From the NCBI GenBank assembly GCA_001839685.1, contig MLAK01000946.1:2084-44060 (forward strand): a stretch of 41,977 nt of DNA. Direction: 5' to 3'. Under the pieces are notes generated by a model. The model saw only the letters and a list, made by a program, of their open reading frames with translations, was not told where the DNA came from and made no database searches. This DNA comes from Tritrichomonas foetus (taxonomy: Eukaryota; Parabasalia; Tritrichomonadida; Tritrichomonadidae). The position numbers and the translations under genes were made by a program. Below are positions 8,923 through 18,385 of the stretch, in pieces (the stretch's first letter is position 1; each line of letters opens with the position of its first letter).

Positions 8923-9489
8923 ATTGATGAATGGAAAATTTTTGGTGACAAAGGAAAATCTGCCAGTTCGATTTGTTTGCAAAAAAAGTATCGTAAATCT
9001 CTGACATATACTATAAAAACAGAAAACTTTTTCACTGAAAAGATGTTTTATTTTTCAGTACTTATTTGGCTCTATGACAAATTTAGAAAAACATACTTTT
9101 TGAGTAGAGGACAGTAACTATTGTGAATAAGAATGGTTGAATGAATAACTTTTTCATAAATTATTTAGCTAACCAAATATAATAATCATTGAATTTTGGC
9201 TATGATGATCAAAATTATTTTGTCAATATCTTTCAAAGAAATAAACTTTAGTTTTGTTATTTTGGATAAATTGTTGTTTCTATCTGAGGTAATTTTATGA
9301 AAACTACATTTAACCATAGACTATTGAAAAAGCAATTTTTTGAAAACCATTAATGAATATATCATGTATCTTTCGCTATTTTCATGATTAACATTACTAT
9401 TTCTTAACACAGTGAGCATTTCAATCCCAAAAAATGTCTTTTTAATGATTTGTATGAGAATATTTTTATTAAACAGCTAAAAAGTGATG
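8923..9489. other. Non-coding interval
   Basis: About 570 bp upstream of the RING gene. AT-rich, with no credible frame on either strand. The first 20 bp hold the RING gene's probable initiator. Nothing else is seen. Confidence 0.5.
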
Positions 9490-9727
9490 TCAACATGCTC
9501 TGTTTGGATAGCAAAATGTACACCCTGAATCTGGCGGAAAATTGAAAAATCGATATTTATCACTTTTGACACACGCAAAAATTTTTCAGAAGCCAAGCAC
9601 ACATGCAAAACATGGCCTTTCATGCGCACATTCTAATAAGCCAGTTAATGGCCTCATAGAATCAGCACCAAAAATAAATATAAGAGTGATATGGAAAAAA
9701 ACGAAGGTGAAGATCAGCGAAGTAGCT
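9490..9727 (-). pseudogene. Possible relic of a secreted Cys-rich protein
   Basis: On the minus strand one frame from 9727 to a TGA at 9490 has a single internal TGA in about 79 codons. It reads as a hydrophobic segment (SLIFTFVFFHITLIFIFGA) followed by Cys-rich text: LLECAHERPCFACVLGF, stop, then KIFACVKSDKY and DSGCTFCYPNRAC. A hydrophobic stretch ahead of closely spaced Cys resembles secreted or surface proteins. Local GC is higher than in the flanks. It lies 65 bp beyond the stop of the secreted ORF on the same strand, in another frame, so both could be pieces of one damaged gene. Confidence 0.25.
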
Positions 9728-9791
9728 ATTTAATAAAATCAGTATTTAATAAGTAGTTTTTAAATATCATTCCTAAAATTTCAAAGATTGG

Positions 9792-10190
9792 TTACTCTGT
9801 TTTCGCATTTTCCTTTGATGGACCATTAATAGAGATCATATTTGTATTTCCGTCTTTGAAATTGCAGTCGTAAATGAAAACATCTGCAAACTTGGCAAGT
9901 CCGCGTGCATCGCCATTGACGAGCATTCCATCGAAATTAGTGAATGTAAGTGTTCGAAGTGTAAGAAAAGTTGGTTGTAATGATTGAAGTAAGTTGAACA
10001 TTGGCTTTGTAAAGTATTGACTGCTAATTGGCATTAAATCGCTCTGACCAGATAAGGTTATGTTACGAAGCTGCCTTGCGTTGATAAAGTCAGACAGCAC
10101 TGAAGGTTTGTAAAAGATTGTGTCTATTTCCGGATCTGCTTCTGTTATTGAGAAAACGTTGACGAGGAAGAAAGGAAGCAACGCAATCAT
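9792..10190 (-). CDS. Short secreted protein, possibly a truncated surface protein (132 aa)
   Basis: An intact ATG-to-TAA frame. The N-terminus MIALLPFFLVNVFSITEA is a convincing signal peptide with a likely cut before DPEID. The body has beta-rich, evenly spaced hydrophobic turns (LRNITLSGQSDLMPIS, TLRTLTFTNFDGMLVNG, FADVFIYDCNF), which resemble a parallel beta-helix or leucine-rich-like surface protein. It ends abruptly at NGPSKENAKTE with no membrane anchor or compact end. That suggests either a small secreted protein or the first piece of a longer surface gene cut by a stop; the Cys-rich relic just downstream supports the second reading. Family not recognised. Confidence 0.55.
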   Translation of the reverse strand: MIALLPFFLVNVFSITEADPEIDTIFYKPSVLSDFINARQLRNITLSGQSDLMPISSQYFTKPMFNLLQSLQPTFLTLRTLTFTNFDGMLVNGDARGLAKFADVFIYDCNFKDGNTNMISINGPSKENAKTE

Positions 10191-11309
10191 TTTCCAAAAA
10201 GTGAGAATTCTTCATTGCTTCTATTCAAATCAATTCAAAAAAGAGGTATGAGGCCAAATAAAAAAACAAATATTATTGAATTCTCAATTTGTGTGTTGAA
10301 AAGCAATACATTTTTGTGAGATTGTCAATTTCTTTCATGAACTTTTGGATTGAATGACGAATGAACCAAAATATTGCATCATAGGAAGAATATCATGTTC
10401 ATAGGAAGAAAAGATGCATTTAGATTTATATGAAAAAGTTCAGTAACGATAGCATTACACTGAATAAGTTAATATTTTCTAAAACCTCAGAAATCGATAA
10501 CAATAAAGATGAATTCTATGTTGATATTTTCAAAGCTAAAAAAATGAGAATCGAATTAATAACGATCGTTTTTTTATATAAAATTATTACATTTTTTTCG
10601 AATAATCAATCGCCAAAAAATTTCATATCTGTTTGATTCCCTCCCCGCTATATCAGTAAATATTCATGCAGGAGCGTATTTCCTATGAATATAGCCTCAG
10701 AAATTCCAATTAAAATCAACCATTTCCTTATTTCGCATCTCTTATCGACCATCTTTGTAAGAATATATTGACTGTCGAAGGATATCGAAATCAAATATCA
10801 CATTAAAATGTTTCATCTTGTGTATGACCTGCTAGTTCCGCTGAATGTTTGTTATAATTTTTCAACATTAATTGATGAACAAAGAATCATCGAAATGCCA
10901 CTTATGACAGATTAGTGTTTCTACTAAAACATTGTTTAACTAATTATTTTTTATTTTTTCTGAGTTATTTCGATTTTGGGTGATCTGTGAGATTTCATGT
11001 AAAAAAGAAAAAGTTGCTTTTTTCTTCTAAATTTTTTTCTCAAAACACTACAATCGCCTATAAATCTCTCTAAGTCAAATGTCTCTTAGGGATTCACACC
11101 AAAATTTTTATTTCGAAATCTTTTTAAATTATGAGTGAAAGAATCATTCCTTTTATATATTCAATTTTAAACAAACGCTAGAAAGATTGTAAAAAATTAT
11201 AATATTACGATATTTCTCAATAAATCATGAATAGAAAATGAACAGAAAAAGCATATTTTAATAATTTAGAAACATGATTTTATTTTATATAAAAACTTAC
11301 AGAACATAT
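10191..11309. other. Gene-free interval
   Basis: About 1.1 kb. A 68-codon plus-strand ORF (10430-10636) and a roughly 49-codon one near 10780-10913 are open, but neither has convincing composition or context. CATAGGAAGAA occurs at 10380 and 10400. I can support no gene here. Confidence 0.5.
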
Positions 11310-12548
11310 TTATTTCCTTTTCCCACTTGTTTCCGCTATGCTTCGATTTGTTTTGGTGACAATATTTCTATCTGGATCATTCCTAATTGTGTCACAAATT
11401 TCTTTGATGTATTTTGGCATGTACCTTTTCTTCTTGTTCTTCAGTTCAGCAATTCTTTTCATTTCATCTTCTTCAGCATCAAAAATTGGTTCCATTTCTT
11501 TCACTTTTTCTGAAATTTTGAAACGTTCAGCAAAAATGCTGTCTTCTCTTAATCTTGACTCACTTTCTCTGCTTAGATCTCTGAAACTCCTCAACGGCCT
11601 CCTATCAGGAATCCTTATTGCGCCAATATCAATATCATTTTTTGTTCTCAATAAAATCATTTTTGCTTCTTTTTCTTGTTCATATTCTTGATTCTGGAGT
11701 CTGAATGATCTTTTCTTGTTTATTTTTGGTTGCATCTCCTCTTTCTCTCTTTTTATTCTTTCCTCTTCTTTTCTCTTTTTCACGCAATCAGTGACAGAAT
11801 GTTTGTAGTTGCGTTCGCTGACCATTTTCTTTGAACCTTCTGACATTTCAATTTTGTACTCTTCTTGCTGCTTCGGTGCGCGGGTTTTTAGATATCTTTT
11901 CTGCCTTTCTAAGAATGATGGAAAATCAGTTGACTTTTTAATTGGCTGAACACTTCTTTCTCTCTTTGTTTGTGTTCGAACAGTCGATAATTTGAAAGAT
12001 ATCTCTTTTATTTTCTTTGCGTATTCATCTCTAACTTTAAAATATAAATCTTCTGTTGAAATATCTGGATTGGTTTTTAAAATTTCACCAATAATGGCTT
12101 CTTCAAATTTGTTCCTCTTTTCAAATTCTACACCTTGGTCATCATTTTGATTAGTTTTCTCATATTCATATTTCGTTTTAGGAACACGACTCGAAAATGG
12201 CTGTGGATGAACGAGGGTTGTTGTTGAACCTTTTTTAACAGATTGTGCACGTTTTGGAGTACTTCTTCCTTCTTCATTTTGTTTGAAAAGCTTTACATTT
12301 GATTCGATCAAATTTCCATCTTGGTCCCACAAGTCAGCCGTCTTTTTTGCTCTCAATTCACTGGTTTTTAAATTTGAATTGAAGTTCGTTTGCCGTTTTT
12401 TTGTTGATTTTGATAGATCATTTTGATATTTGGCGGATCTTCGACTTTTCATTGTTCGAACTGGAGATAATGGTTCTTCTCTCCATGATGCAGCATTTTC
12501 ACGTATTATTTCATGCTCTTTCCTCCTTCTCTCCCTTTCAACTGACAT
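11310..12548 (-). CDS. Basic coiled-coil protein, likely cytoskeletal, unknown function
   Basis: From the ATG at 12548 the protein has 412 residues, begins MSVERERRRKEHE, and is extremely rich in Lys, Arg and Glu. Long charged helices (KKRKEEERIKREKEEM, FKISEKVKEMEPIF, RIAELKNKKKRYMPKYIKEI) alternate with Ser/Pro-containing linkers (PLSPVRTMKSRRSAKY, STPKRAQSVKKGS), a build common in microtubule- or basal-body-associated proteins. The frame is open to another ATG at 12743 (477 residues), but the extra 65 residues lack the charged character, and TTTTCATTTCATTACA, a good match to a trichomonad initiator, sits about 35 bp before 12548. I therefore prefer the inner start. No enzymatic motif is present. 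The cytoskeletal role is inferred from composition only. Confidence 0.75.
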   Translation of the reverse strand: MSVERERRRKEHEIIRENAASWREEPLSPVRTMKSRRSAKYQNDLSKSTKKRQTNFNSNLKTSELRAKKTADLWDQDGNLIESNVKLFKQNEEGRSTPKRAQSVKKGSTTTLVHPQPFSSRVPKTKYEYEKTNQNDDQGVEFEKRNKFEEAIIGEILKTNPDISTEDLYFKVRDEYAKKIKEISFKLSTVRTQTKRERSVQPIKKSTDFPSFLERQKRYLKTRAPKQQEEYKIEMSEGSKKMVSERNYKHSVTDCVKKRKEEERIKREKEEMQPKINKKRSFRLQNQEYEQEKEAKMILLRTKNDIDIGAIRIPDRRPLRSFRDLSRESESRLREDSIFAERFKISEKVKEMEPIFDAEEDEMKRIAELKNKKKRYMPKYIKEICDTIRNDPDRNIVTKTNRSIAETSGKRK

Positions 12549-12765
12549 ATTTAAAAGTTTGCTCCGTCCGTTAAGATATGTAATGAAATGAAAATGATGG
12601 AATTGAAAGGATGTTTGGTCACTTGATTTCTTTATTTCGATAGTAATATTCAAAGGTTTACTAATCATATTACATAAAGTTAGTGGAGAACAATGCACAT
12701 CAATTAATTGAGTGCTTATGTGCTTCACATTGAGTAGACTCATTTAAAAATTTGTTAATCTTACG

Positions 12766-14015
12766 TTAAGGGTCCATCATAAAAGCTTTGATTAACATTA
12801 CGTAAAATTCTCTTAATTTCAATATTTTTTTACTATTATTTGAACCATTTAGTTTAAAATAGTGATCTTCCTTCTCCATATTTATAGGAACCAATTCACC
12901 TTTCGAAAAAATTATCTCTAAGTCATTAAATGCATAGATATTGTTGTTTAGAACTGCTAATTCGAAATAATGCTTGGACTTTGGAATATCTCTGGAATAG
13001 ATTCATTTTAAAATATATGAACTAGAGAACAATATACAATATCATAATAAACTAATCCTAACATTAAATGTGCATCTGAATTATTTTGATTTGTAGATTG
13101 CTCCAGATATGTGATGTCTTTATGAATATCTTGTGGAACATTCAATCCTTCAGAATATATTCATCAAATAATTGAGCTTAAAATCATTTTGATCAGCAGC
13201 TCGTTGGAAGTATTGAATTGATATACTAATATCTCGTTTAACTAACTCACCTTCATAATAAATAGTTCCAAGTTCATATTGAATCGGTTCGATTTAGTTT
13301 GGCTTCTGATTGTAAATATTGTATCTAATTTTCAGCCTTTTCAGGTAAATGACGATTTTTAGTTTAACAATTTAAACATTTTCTTGCTAGAGCATTATTT
13401 TGTTTAGCAGTTAATTCGAGAAAATAACGAGCTTTATTTTCATCATAATGTGAATATTATTTTGATTTCATAATTATACCAATATTAATTTGAGGCTTAA
13501 TATTTCCACGGTTAGCTGCTAGTGTGACGTAAAAAATAGCTTTTCTCAAGTCTTTTTGATCATATTTACCTTCAAAATATAAAATCACTAAATTATATAA
13601 TGTGAAAGGGTCTTCCTCCGCTATTTATAATTAATCAATTTCTTTGTTAACATCCCTTTGTGTATTTTATTTCGATATTATGATTGAATAATGTGTTGTC
13701 TGACTTAATATCACGATGAATAAAAACCTTTTGAATGTAAACATTATATTGCAATATGAAGTTTTCGAAATACCACGATTTTATTCTCTGAATTTAATAA
13801 TAATTTAATTTTGGTTAATGTTCCATCAGCCATGTATTCGAAAATTTCAACATGAAAAGTGTTATAATGTATCACAATTTCATTTTGAAACTTTAATTCC
13901 TTCTCAGAATCAATCTTTGTAATGTTTTTATGTATATCATTGGCTAATAAATCAGATATATCTGTTGAAAAAAGATTATATTCATTGTTAATGCAAATTG
14001 AATTGTAAACAAGTG
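12766..14015 (-). pseudogene. Pseudogene of a protein kinase with Sel1-like repeats
   Basis: Minus-strand translation in shifting frames gives clear homology text with no intact ORF. Near 14010-13770 there is a kinase N-lobe (EKELKFQNEIVIHYNTFHVE, then IFEYMADGTL). At 13718-13695 comes the catalytic loop HRDIKSDN. The activation loop and C-lobe are missing. Sel1-like repeats follow from 13620: DPFTLYNLVILYFEGKY, KAIFYVTLAANRGN, then YELGTIYYEGELVKRDISIS with IQYFQRAADQND, EGLNVPQDIHKDITYLEQ, and DIPKSKHYFELAVLNNN near the end, closing at a TAA at 12766. At least four stops or frameshifts and one large deletion break it. Kinase-Sel1 fusions are a multi-copy trichomonad family, so this is probably a dead paralogue. 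Confidence 0.85.
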
Positions 14016-15120
14016 TTGTCTCTCAACCTTTCTCTTGAAATTTTTCTATGAGCGAACAAAATAATAGAGTTAATAAGATTATCAAAGGATATATTATATA
14101 TGAGTTTGATAAACAAAAAGGTCAAAAAAACAACAATAAGTGTAGAAAAAGATTCAATTAGTGTAACAACATTTTTAAAATATATTTCCCCAACCATTAA
14201 AATGAAGTATTTATCTGAAACTAATTAAGAAATTAGATGTTTGAAAGAAATAAAAACAGAAGGATCAAATGGATATATTTTATAGTTCTTGTGATATTTA
14301 TGGAAATCCAAACACACAAAAAATGACAATCAGGGAAATCTTTAGATTGTTTTTTGTTTGTATTACTTAAAAATATTTGAATAAACCGACAAAAGTCACA
14401 ATCATTGATTCGATTACGGCGTTGATTTTTGTAATATTTTTTATGCCATACTGTTGATTTTTATAGAGAATATCCGATGACATAGGCTGTGACACATTAT
14501 TTTTCTGATTTATAATAATTTTGCCAATGGCAAAATTTTCATGTACGTTTACTAAAAAATTATGCCACTGGCATATTTTATCAAATAAAAACATTGGCAT
14601 GACCTCACTATGTAATTTATAATAAAATGTTTATACTCAGTCTAACACATAGAAAAGGGATTCTTTTTTTTTAAAAAAATTAATTTTTGTTATAATTCTG
14701 TGAAAATTGTGATATTTATAAAATGTTTTTCAAAAAAAAAAAAAAGATACCATTGATACATTCGAATTCTTTTGAAGATGGGAGAATTTTGAAAAGAATA
14801 TGCTGTTCTCGATTTCTGATTTTTAATATTATTATCCTCACAGGAAGATGCTTCATTGCAGAAATAATTACCTACCCTGTATGAAACATTATTAACCAGT
14901 GTTATAAGTGAATGTTTTATCATTTTTTCATGAATTGAAAAAGATGGAAATCACATCATCAGCTTGCTTTGAAAAAAATGAATTTAATTGATAGAAATGC
15001 ATTTATATATGCCTATCAAAGTACTATTAAAATCAAATAGTTTTGGAATCATTGGATAATTATTTAGATTTTTTGAATTTTTATATGGCCACTGTTTGAA
15101 TAAGTTTGTTTATTTTCTTT
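14016..15120. other. Non-coding interval with palindromes
   Basis: About 1.1 kb upstream of both the kinase relic and the ARM-like gene. Three 69-77-codon minus-strand ORFs are open (13988-14197, 14367-14600, 14690-14923) but are Ile/Phe/Asn-rich and look like chance frames. Two near-perfect palindromes lie at 14517-14575. The last 60 bp should hold the promoter of the gene at 15121. Confidence 0.45.
14517..14575. repeat. Pair of GCCA-N-TGGC palindromes
   Basis: 14517-14537 is AATTTTGCCA-A-TGGCAAAATT, a perfect 10-bp inverted repeat around one base. 14561-14575 is TATGCCA-C-TGGCATA, a perfect 7-bp inverted repeat around one base. Both share the core TGCCANTGGCA and their centres lie 41 bp apart, about four helical turns. 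The layout suits two sites for a dimeric DNA-binding protein. No function is shown. Confidence 0.55.
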
Positions 15121-16524
15121 ATGTCTGTGAATATTCGACGAATTGTTAGAACACCAGACAATGATCAGGATGTTAGTTTATTAAATTCGTTCGATTATGA
15201 AAGTATTGAGTTTGCACTGATGAACTATTCTGACACAGAAGAGTTTTTACTCATCTTGGAGCACATTTTGAAGCATTATCATCAGCTTAAACATCACGTA
15301 GATATAGATGCAGAAAAATCACTTGCACATACTTTATTTTTAGCACTTACTCCAGCTCTCCCTTTAATGGCTTACCGCCAAGTTTTTTTTGTATTAAATC
15401 ATTTTATTCATCTTTTTTCAAAATTCCAATCAGAATTAACAGATTTATATTCTTCTATAATTAATTTATTAAAACCAAGTATCTTTGCAAATGATATTGA
15501 ATATAGAGAATGCGCACTCCAACTTGTGGCTCAAATTTCTTCTATTTCCCGAAATTTTGCCATCAACATTTACAAGAAGTATAAGTTTCAATTTATTCAA
15601 CAAAACATAACCCAACAAAACATGGATCAATCAATTATGAATCAACAAAAAATTAACTCGAATAATCTGGAGAATCCTACTGTAATTAAATGTCAATGCT
15701 CTTCAATGAAAATACTGCGAAATATTACTTATTCGAAAGAAAAATTTGATCAACATTTTTTGATGACTTTTTATGATTTATTTCGCTATGTTTTCATGAA
15801 CGATATACAGTTACTATTTTTTGATATGGTTGCATCCATTTTCTACCTTGTTTCTAAAAAAGAGGAATTTATTCCTTTTCTTATATCTCAAAATATAAAT
15901 TCTACTTTACTTCATATTTCACAAGTTCTCAAGGACAACAATCGAATTTCATTTTATATTTTATCTATTTACATTGAGTTTTTACATGCGAATATTTCTT
16001 TATCAGAAGAAGAAATGAGGTATGCATTATATTGTCTTCAATCAAATCAAAGCGTAACTAATGTTGCATTGTCAGTTTTTGCTCTTTTTTTTCAAAAGTT
16101 TCCAGAAACAACGAATTTTTGGTGTAATTTTGGATTATTAAAGACCTTAATTGAGCTTTATTCGAAATTTACTTATAAAGAGAAGGTAAAATGTTTATTA
16201 TTAATATCAAATATATTGAAATATGGATCGTTTGAAAATCAAATTCTTATCATTAAAAGTGAAATACCGGAAATTATTTTGAGTTTGTTGCCTGATTCGA
16301 ATAGTAAAACTATACAACGAATTTTATCGATTTTACACCAAATCATTGAAATTGCACAAAATAATAATGAACTTTTCAGTGTCATTTCAACGTTTTCTGA
16401 TCCAATTTATCTTTCACTCATAGAAGAAATTATGAAAACAGACGATGAAATTGCCTACTTGGCCGATAACTTTTTAACTTTTCTCCAAGATACAAATTCT
16501 GCTTTGGACAATCAAAAATTATAA
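15121..16524 (+). CDS. Armadillo/HEAT-like alpha-solenoid protein (467 aa)
   Basis: From the ATG at 15121 the protein begins MSVNIRRIVRTPDND and then consists almost wholly of paired amphipathic helices about 40 residues long (ALQLVAQISSISRNFAINIY, SSMKILRNITYSKEKFDQHF, VKCLLLISNILKYGS, IIKSEIPEIILSLLPDS), the pattern of ARM or HEAT repeats. A low-complexity Gln/Asn loop (QQNITQQNMDQSIMNQQK) interrupts the solenoid about a third of the way in. No catalytic motif, signal peptide or membrane helix is present. The N-terminus resembles the importin-alpha-like solenoid proteins that are abundant in trichomonads, but no IBB domain is visible. The frame is open upstream from a TTG at 15106; I do not use that. 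Likely a binding scaffold, partner unknown. Confidence 0.8.
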   Translation: MSVNIRRIVRTPDNDQDVSLLNSFDYESIEFALMNYSDTEEFLLILEHILKHYHQLKHHVDIDAEKSLAHTLFLALTPALPLMAYRQVFFVLNHFIHLFSKFQSELTDLYSSIINLLKPSIFANDIEYRECALQLVAQISSISRNFAINIYKKYKFQFIQQNITQQNMDQSIMNQQKINSNNLENPTVIKCQCSSMKILRNITYSKEKFDQHFLMTFYDLFRYVFMNDIQLLFFDMVASIFYLVSKKEEFIPFLISQNINSTLLHISQVLKDNNRISFYILSIYIEFLHANISLSEEEMRYALYCLQSNQSVTNVALSVFALFFQKFPETTNFWCNFGLLKTLIELYSKFTYKEKVKCLLLISNILKYGSFENQILIIKSEIPEIILSLLPDSNSKTIQRILSILHQIIEIAQNNNELFSVISTFSDPIYLSLIEEIMKTDDEIAYLADNFLTFLQDTNSALDNQKL

Positions 16525-17060
16525 TGACAATATACATACTCAATGTTTTATATCCAGTAATGTAATTTTAAATCATCATAATGCAACTAAATTTCTTTCT
16601 AAGAGAATGATGAAATAACAAATGCAATAGATCACAAATTATGATTCAAAATTTAATAATTCATTAAATTTAATTCAGCAGCAAGTTTGTTATTTAAATC
16701 TACGATATAAATATTATAGTGTTGCACTTAGAAATTTATAAATTTTATTTTTCTTTATTGTTCCTCTTACAAATTAACTATTTTTTGTTGCTTATATCAT
16801 TTACAACATTGGAGGGGAAGCAATATTTCGTTGAATTGAAGAGGATGATATTTGAATAAATTTTTGAGAATTCTCACAAAAATTTGCTTCACAAATGACC
16901 TTATTTTCACCTACATCGATTCAAAATAACTTTAACACATGCGAAAAATTGAATATGAAGCACGATAAAATGCTATCAAAAAATTTCACGATAATTTACC
17001 CAACACATTATTTTTCTGACGAAATTTCGGTTGGAGTGGTCATTTTCAATTTTCGTACAA
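16525..17060. other. Intergenic region with probable RanBP1 promoter
   Basis: About 535 bp. The first 350 bp are featureless AT-rich DNA. Next to the RanBP1 ATG, GGTCATTTTCAATTTTCG (about 17037-17054) looks like a TCA-type initiator followed by a very short leader. Nothing else is seen. Confidence 0.45.
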
Positions 17061-17594
17061 ATGACTACAACACCCCCAGAAGGAGCTACCAAAGAAGCCA
17101 CACCAGAAACAACACAAGATGACGCCAATGCAGTCGACGACAGCCACAAGGAAGCACCCTCAACAGCCACCGAACAACCAGACGCTGATGAAGGTGAAGA
17201 TCAACTTTTTGGTGAGAAAGCCATGCTTTATCGCTTTGACAAGGAAGGAAACGAATGGAAGGAGCGTGGTGTTGGCTTCTTGAAGATCCTCAAGAACAAG
17301 GAGTCAAATCGCTGCCGTGTTCTTATGCGCAGAAATCAAACTTTTCGCGTTTGCGCAAATCACTTCGTTCTCCCACACATGGAGCTCAAATCACATTCAG
17401 GCAGCGATCGCGCACTTATATGGACGGCTACAGATTTCGCAGATGGAGCAGAATCTCACGATGTATTATCTGTTAGATTTAGGACGCCTGAAATTGCTCA
17501 AGAATTCAGGAAGCAGTTTGAAGCAGCTCGCGAAATTAACAAAGCCGAACTCGAAAAAATCGAAGGAGAGCCAGCTGAGGATAAGAAGGAGTAG
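17061..17594 (+). CDS. RANBP1: Ran-binding protein 1 (RanBP1)
   Basis: A 177-residue protein with an acidic, Thr-rich N-terminus and one Ran-binding domain from about residue 50 to 160. Diagnostic segments are present: EKAMLYRFDKEGNEWKERG, VGFLKILKNKES, VLMRRNQTFRVCANHFVLP, MELKSHSGSDRALIWTATDF and VRFRTPEIAQEFRKQFE. RanBP1 binds Ran-GTP and helps RanGAP release cargo complexes on the cytoplasmic side of the nuclear pore. Length and order match the animal and yeast proteins. The charged tail (NKAELEKIEGEPAEDKKE) is also typical; a leucine-rich export signal is not obvious. The frame is open upstream from a TTG at 17031, but the ATG at 17061 sits just behind a TCATTTTCA initiator-like site. 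Codons are more GC-rich than in neighbours, which suggests high expression. Confidence 0.96.
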   Translation: MTTTPPEGATKEATPETTQDDANAVDDSHKEAPSTATEQPDADEGEDQLFGEKAMLYRFDKEGNEWKERGVGFLKILKNKESNRCRVLMRRNQTFRVCANHFVLPHMELKSHSGSDRALIWTATDFADGAESHDVLSVRFRTPEIAQEFRKQFEAAREINKAELEKIEGEPAEDKKE

Positions 17595-17858
17595 ATTCAG
17601 TTATAAAAAAATAATTCCGGGTGAAAGATAACATTATGCATTTTATTCATCTAAACAAGATTTATTTTAATCATTACATCCATTTAATTTTAGTTTTCGT
17701 TTTGTTTTTATGACTTTGGTATACTGCTTTTGGTTTTATCGAAAAAAGATCGAGCGATAATTAATTATTCGATTTAGATAGTAGAAATTAGTTTGAATGC
17801 TTTCTATCTAGAGCATTTCTCCCATTGACTCTTCTGGAGTCATAATCATGCCAATAAT
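17595..17858. other. Spacer between RanBP1 and minisatellite
   Basis: AT-rich DNA downstream of RanBP1 with T-rich tracts. No gene is visible. Confidence 0.5.
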
Positions 17859-18170
17859 AATCATCATAACAATGATAATCATCAATACAATGATAATCAT
17901 CAATACAATGATAATCATCAATACAATGATAATCATCAATACAATAATAATCATCATAACAATGAAATCATCATAACAATGATAATCATCATAACAATAA
18001 TAATCATCATAACAATGATAATCATCATAACAATGATAATCATCAATACAATGATAATCATCATAACAATAATAATAATCATAACAATGATAATCATCAA
18101 TACAATGATAATCATCATAACAATGATAATCATCAATACAATGATAATCATCATAACAATGATAATCATA
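17859..18170. repeat. 18-bp minisatellite, about 17 units
   Basis: A tandem array of AATCATCAATACAATGAT and AATCATCATAACAATGAT units, which differ by two bases in the middle. Roughly 17 copies are present, with one single-base deletion near 17966, an AAT expansion near 18072 and a shortened neighbour. The two unit types are mixed in a patchy order. The unit length is a multiple of three and contains no stop, so long open frames (Ile/Met repeats) appear on both strands. These are not genes. Copy number is likely variable between strains. Confidence 0.95.
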
Positions 18171-18385
18171 AAAACAGTAATGAAGTTTGTGATATCCATC
18201 TCTGAATGACCAATGCTTAAAAATCTGCCGACAAAACTTTTAGTGTTGCAAGCATGAATATATAACTTGATATTACTGACATTATAGACTCATGACCTTA
18301 AATAAACATATACAGACAACCTAGAAAACAAAATCAACAAAGACATCTTAAGCCAAATCTTTATATCAAATCAATATCATCTTTT
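18171..18385. other. Spacer downstream of Ada1-like gene
   Basis: About 215 bp of AT-rich DNA between the minisatellite and the stop of the leftward Ada1-like gene. Nothing recognisable. Confidence 0.5.

Noticed and set aside
9542..9733. 63-codon plus-strand ORF
   Set aside because: It begins with TTG and overlaps the minus-strand Cys-rich relic; no supporting pattern.
10430..10636. 68-codon plus-strand ORF with an ATG start
   Set aside because: Composition matches random AT-rich DNA, with no homology pattern or promoter signal.
14367..14923. Two 77-codon minus-strand ORFs
   Set aside because: Asn/Ile/Phe-rich, with no motif and palindromes inside; typical of chance frames in this base composition.
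17954..18209. Open frames on both strands encoding Ile/Met repeats
   Set aside because: They are produced by the stop-free 18-bp minisatellite and have no start context or protein-like composition.
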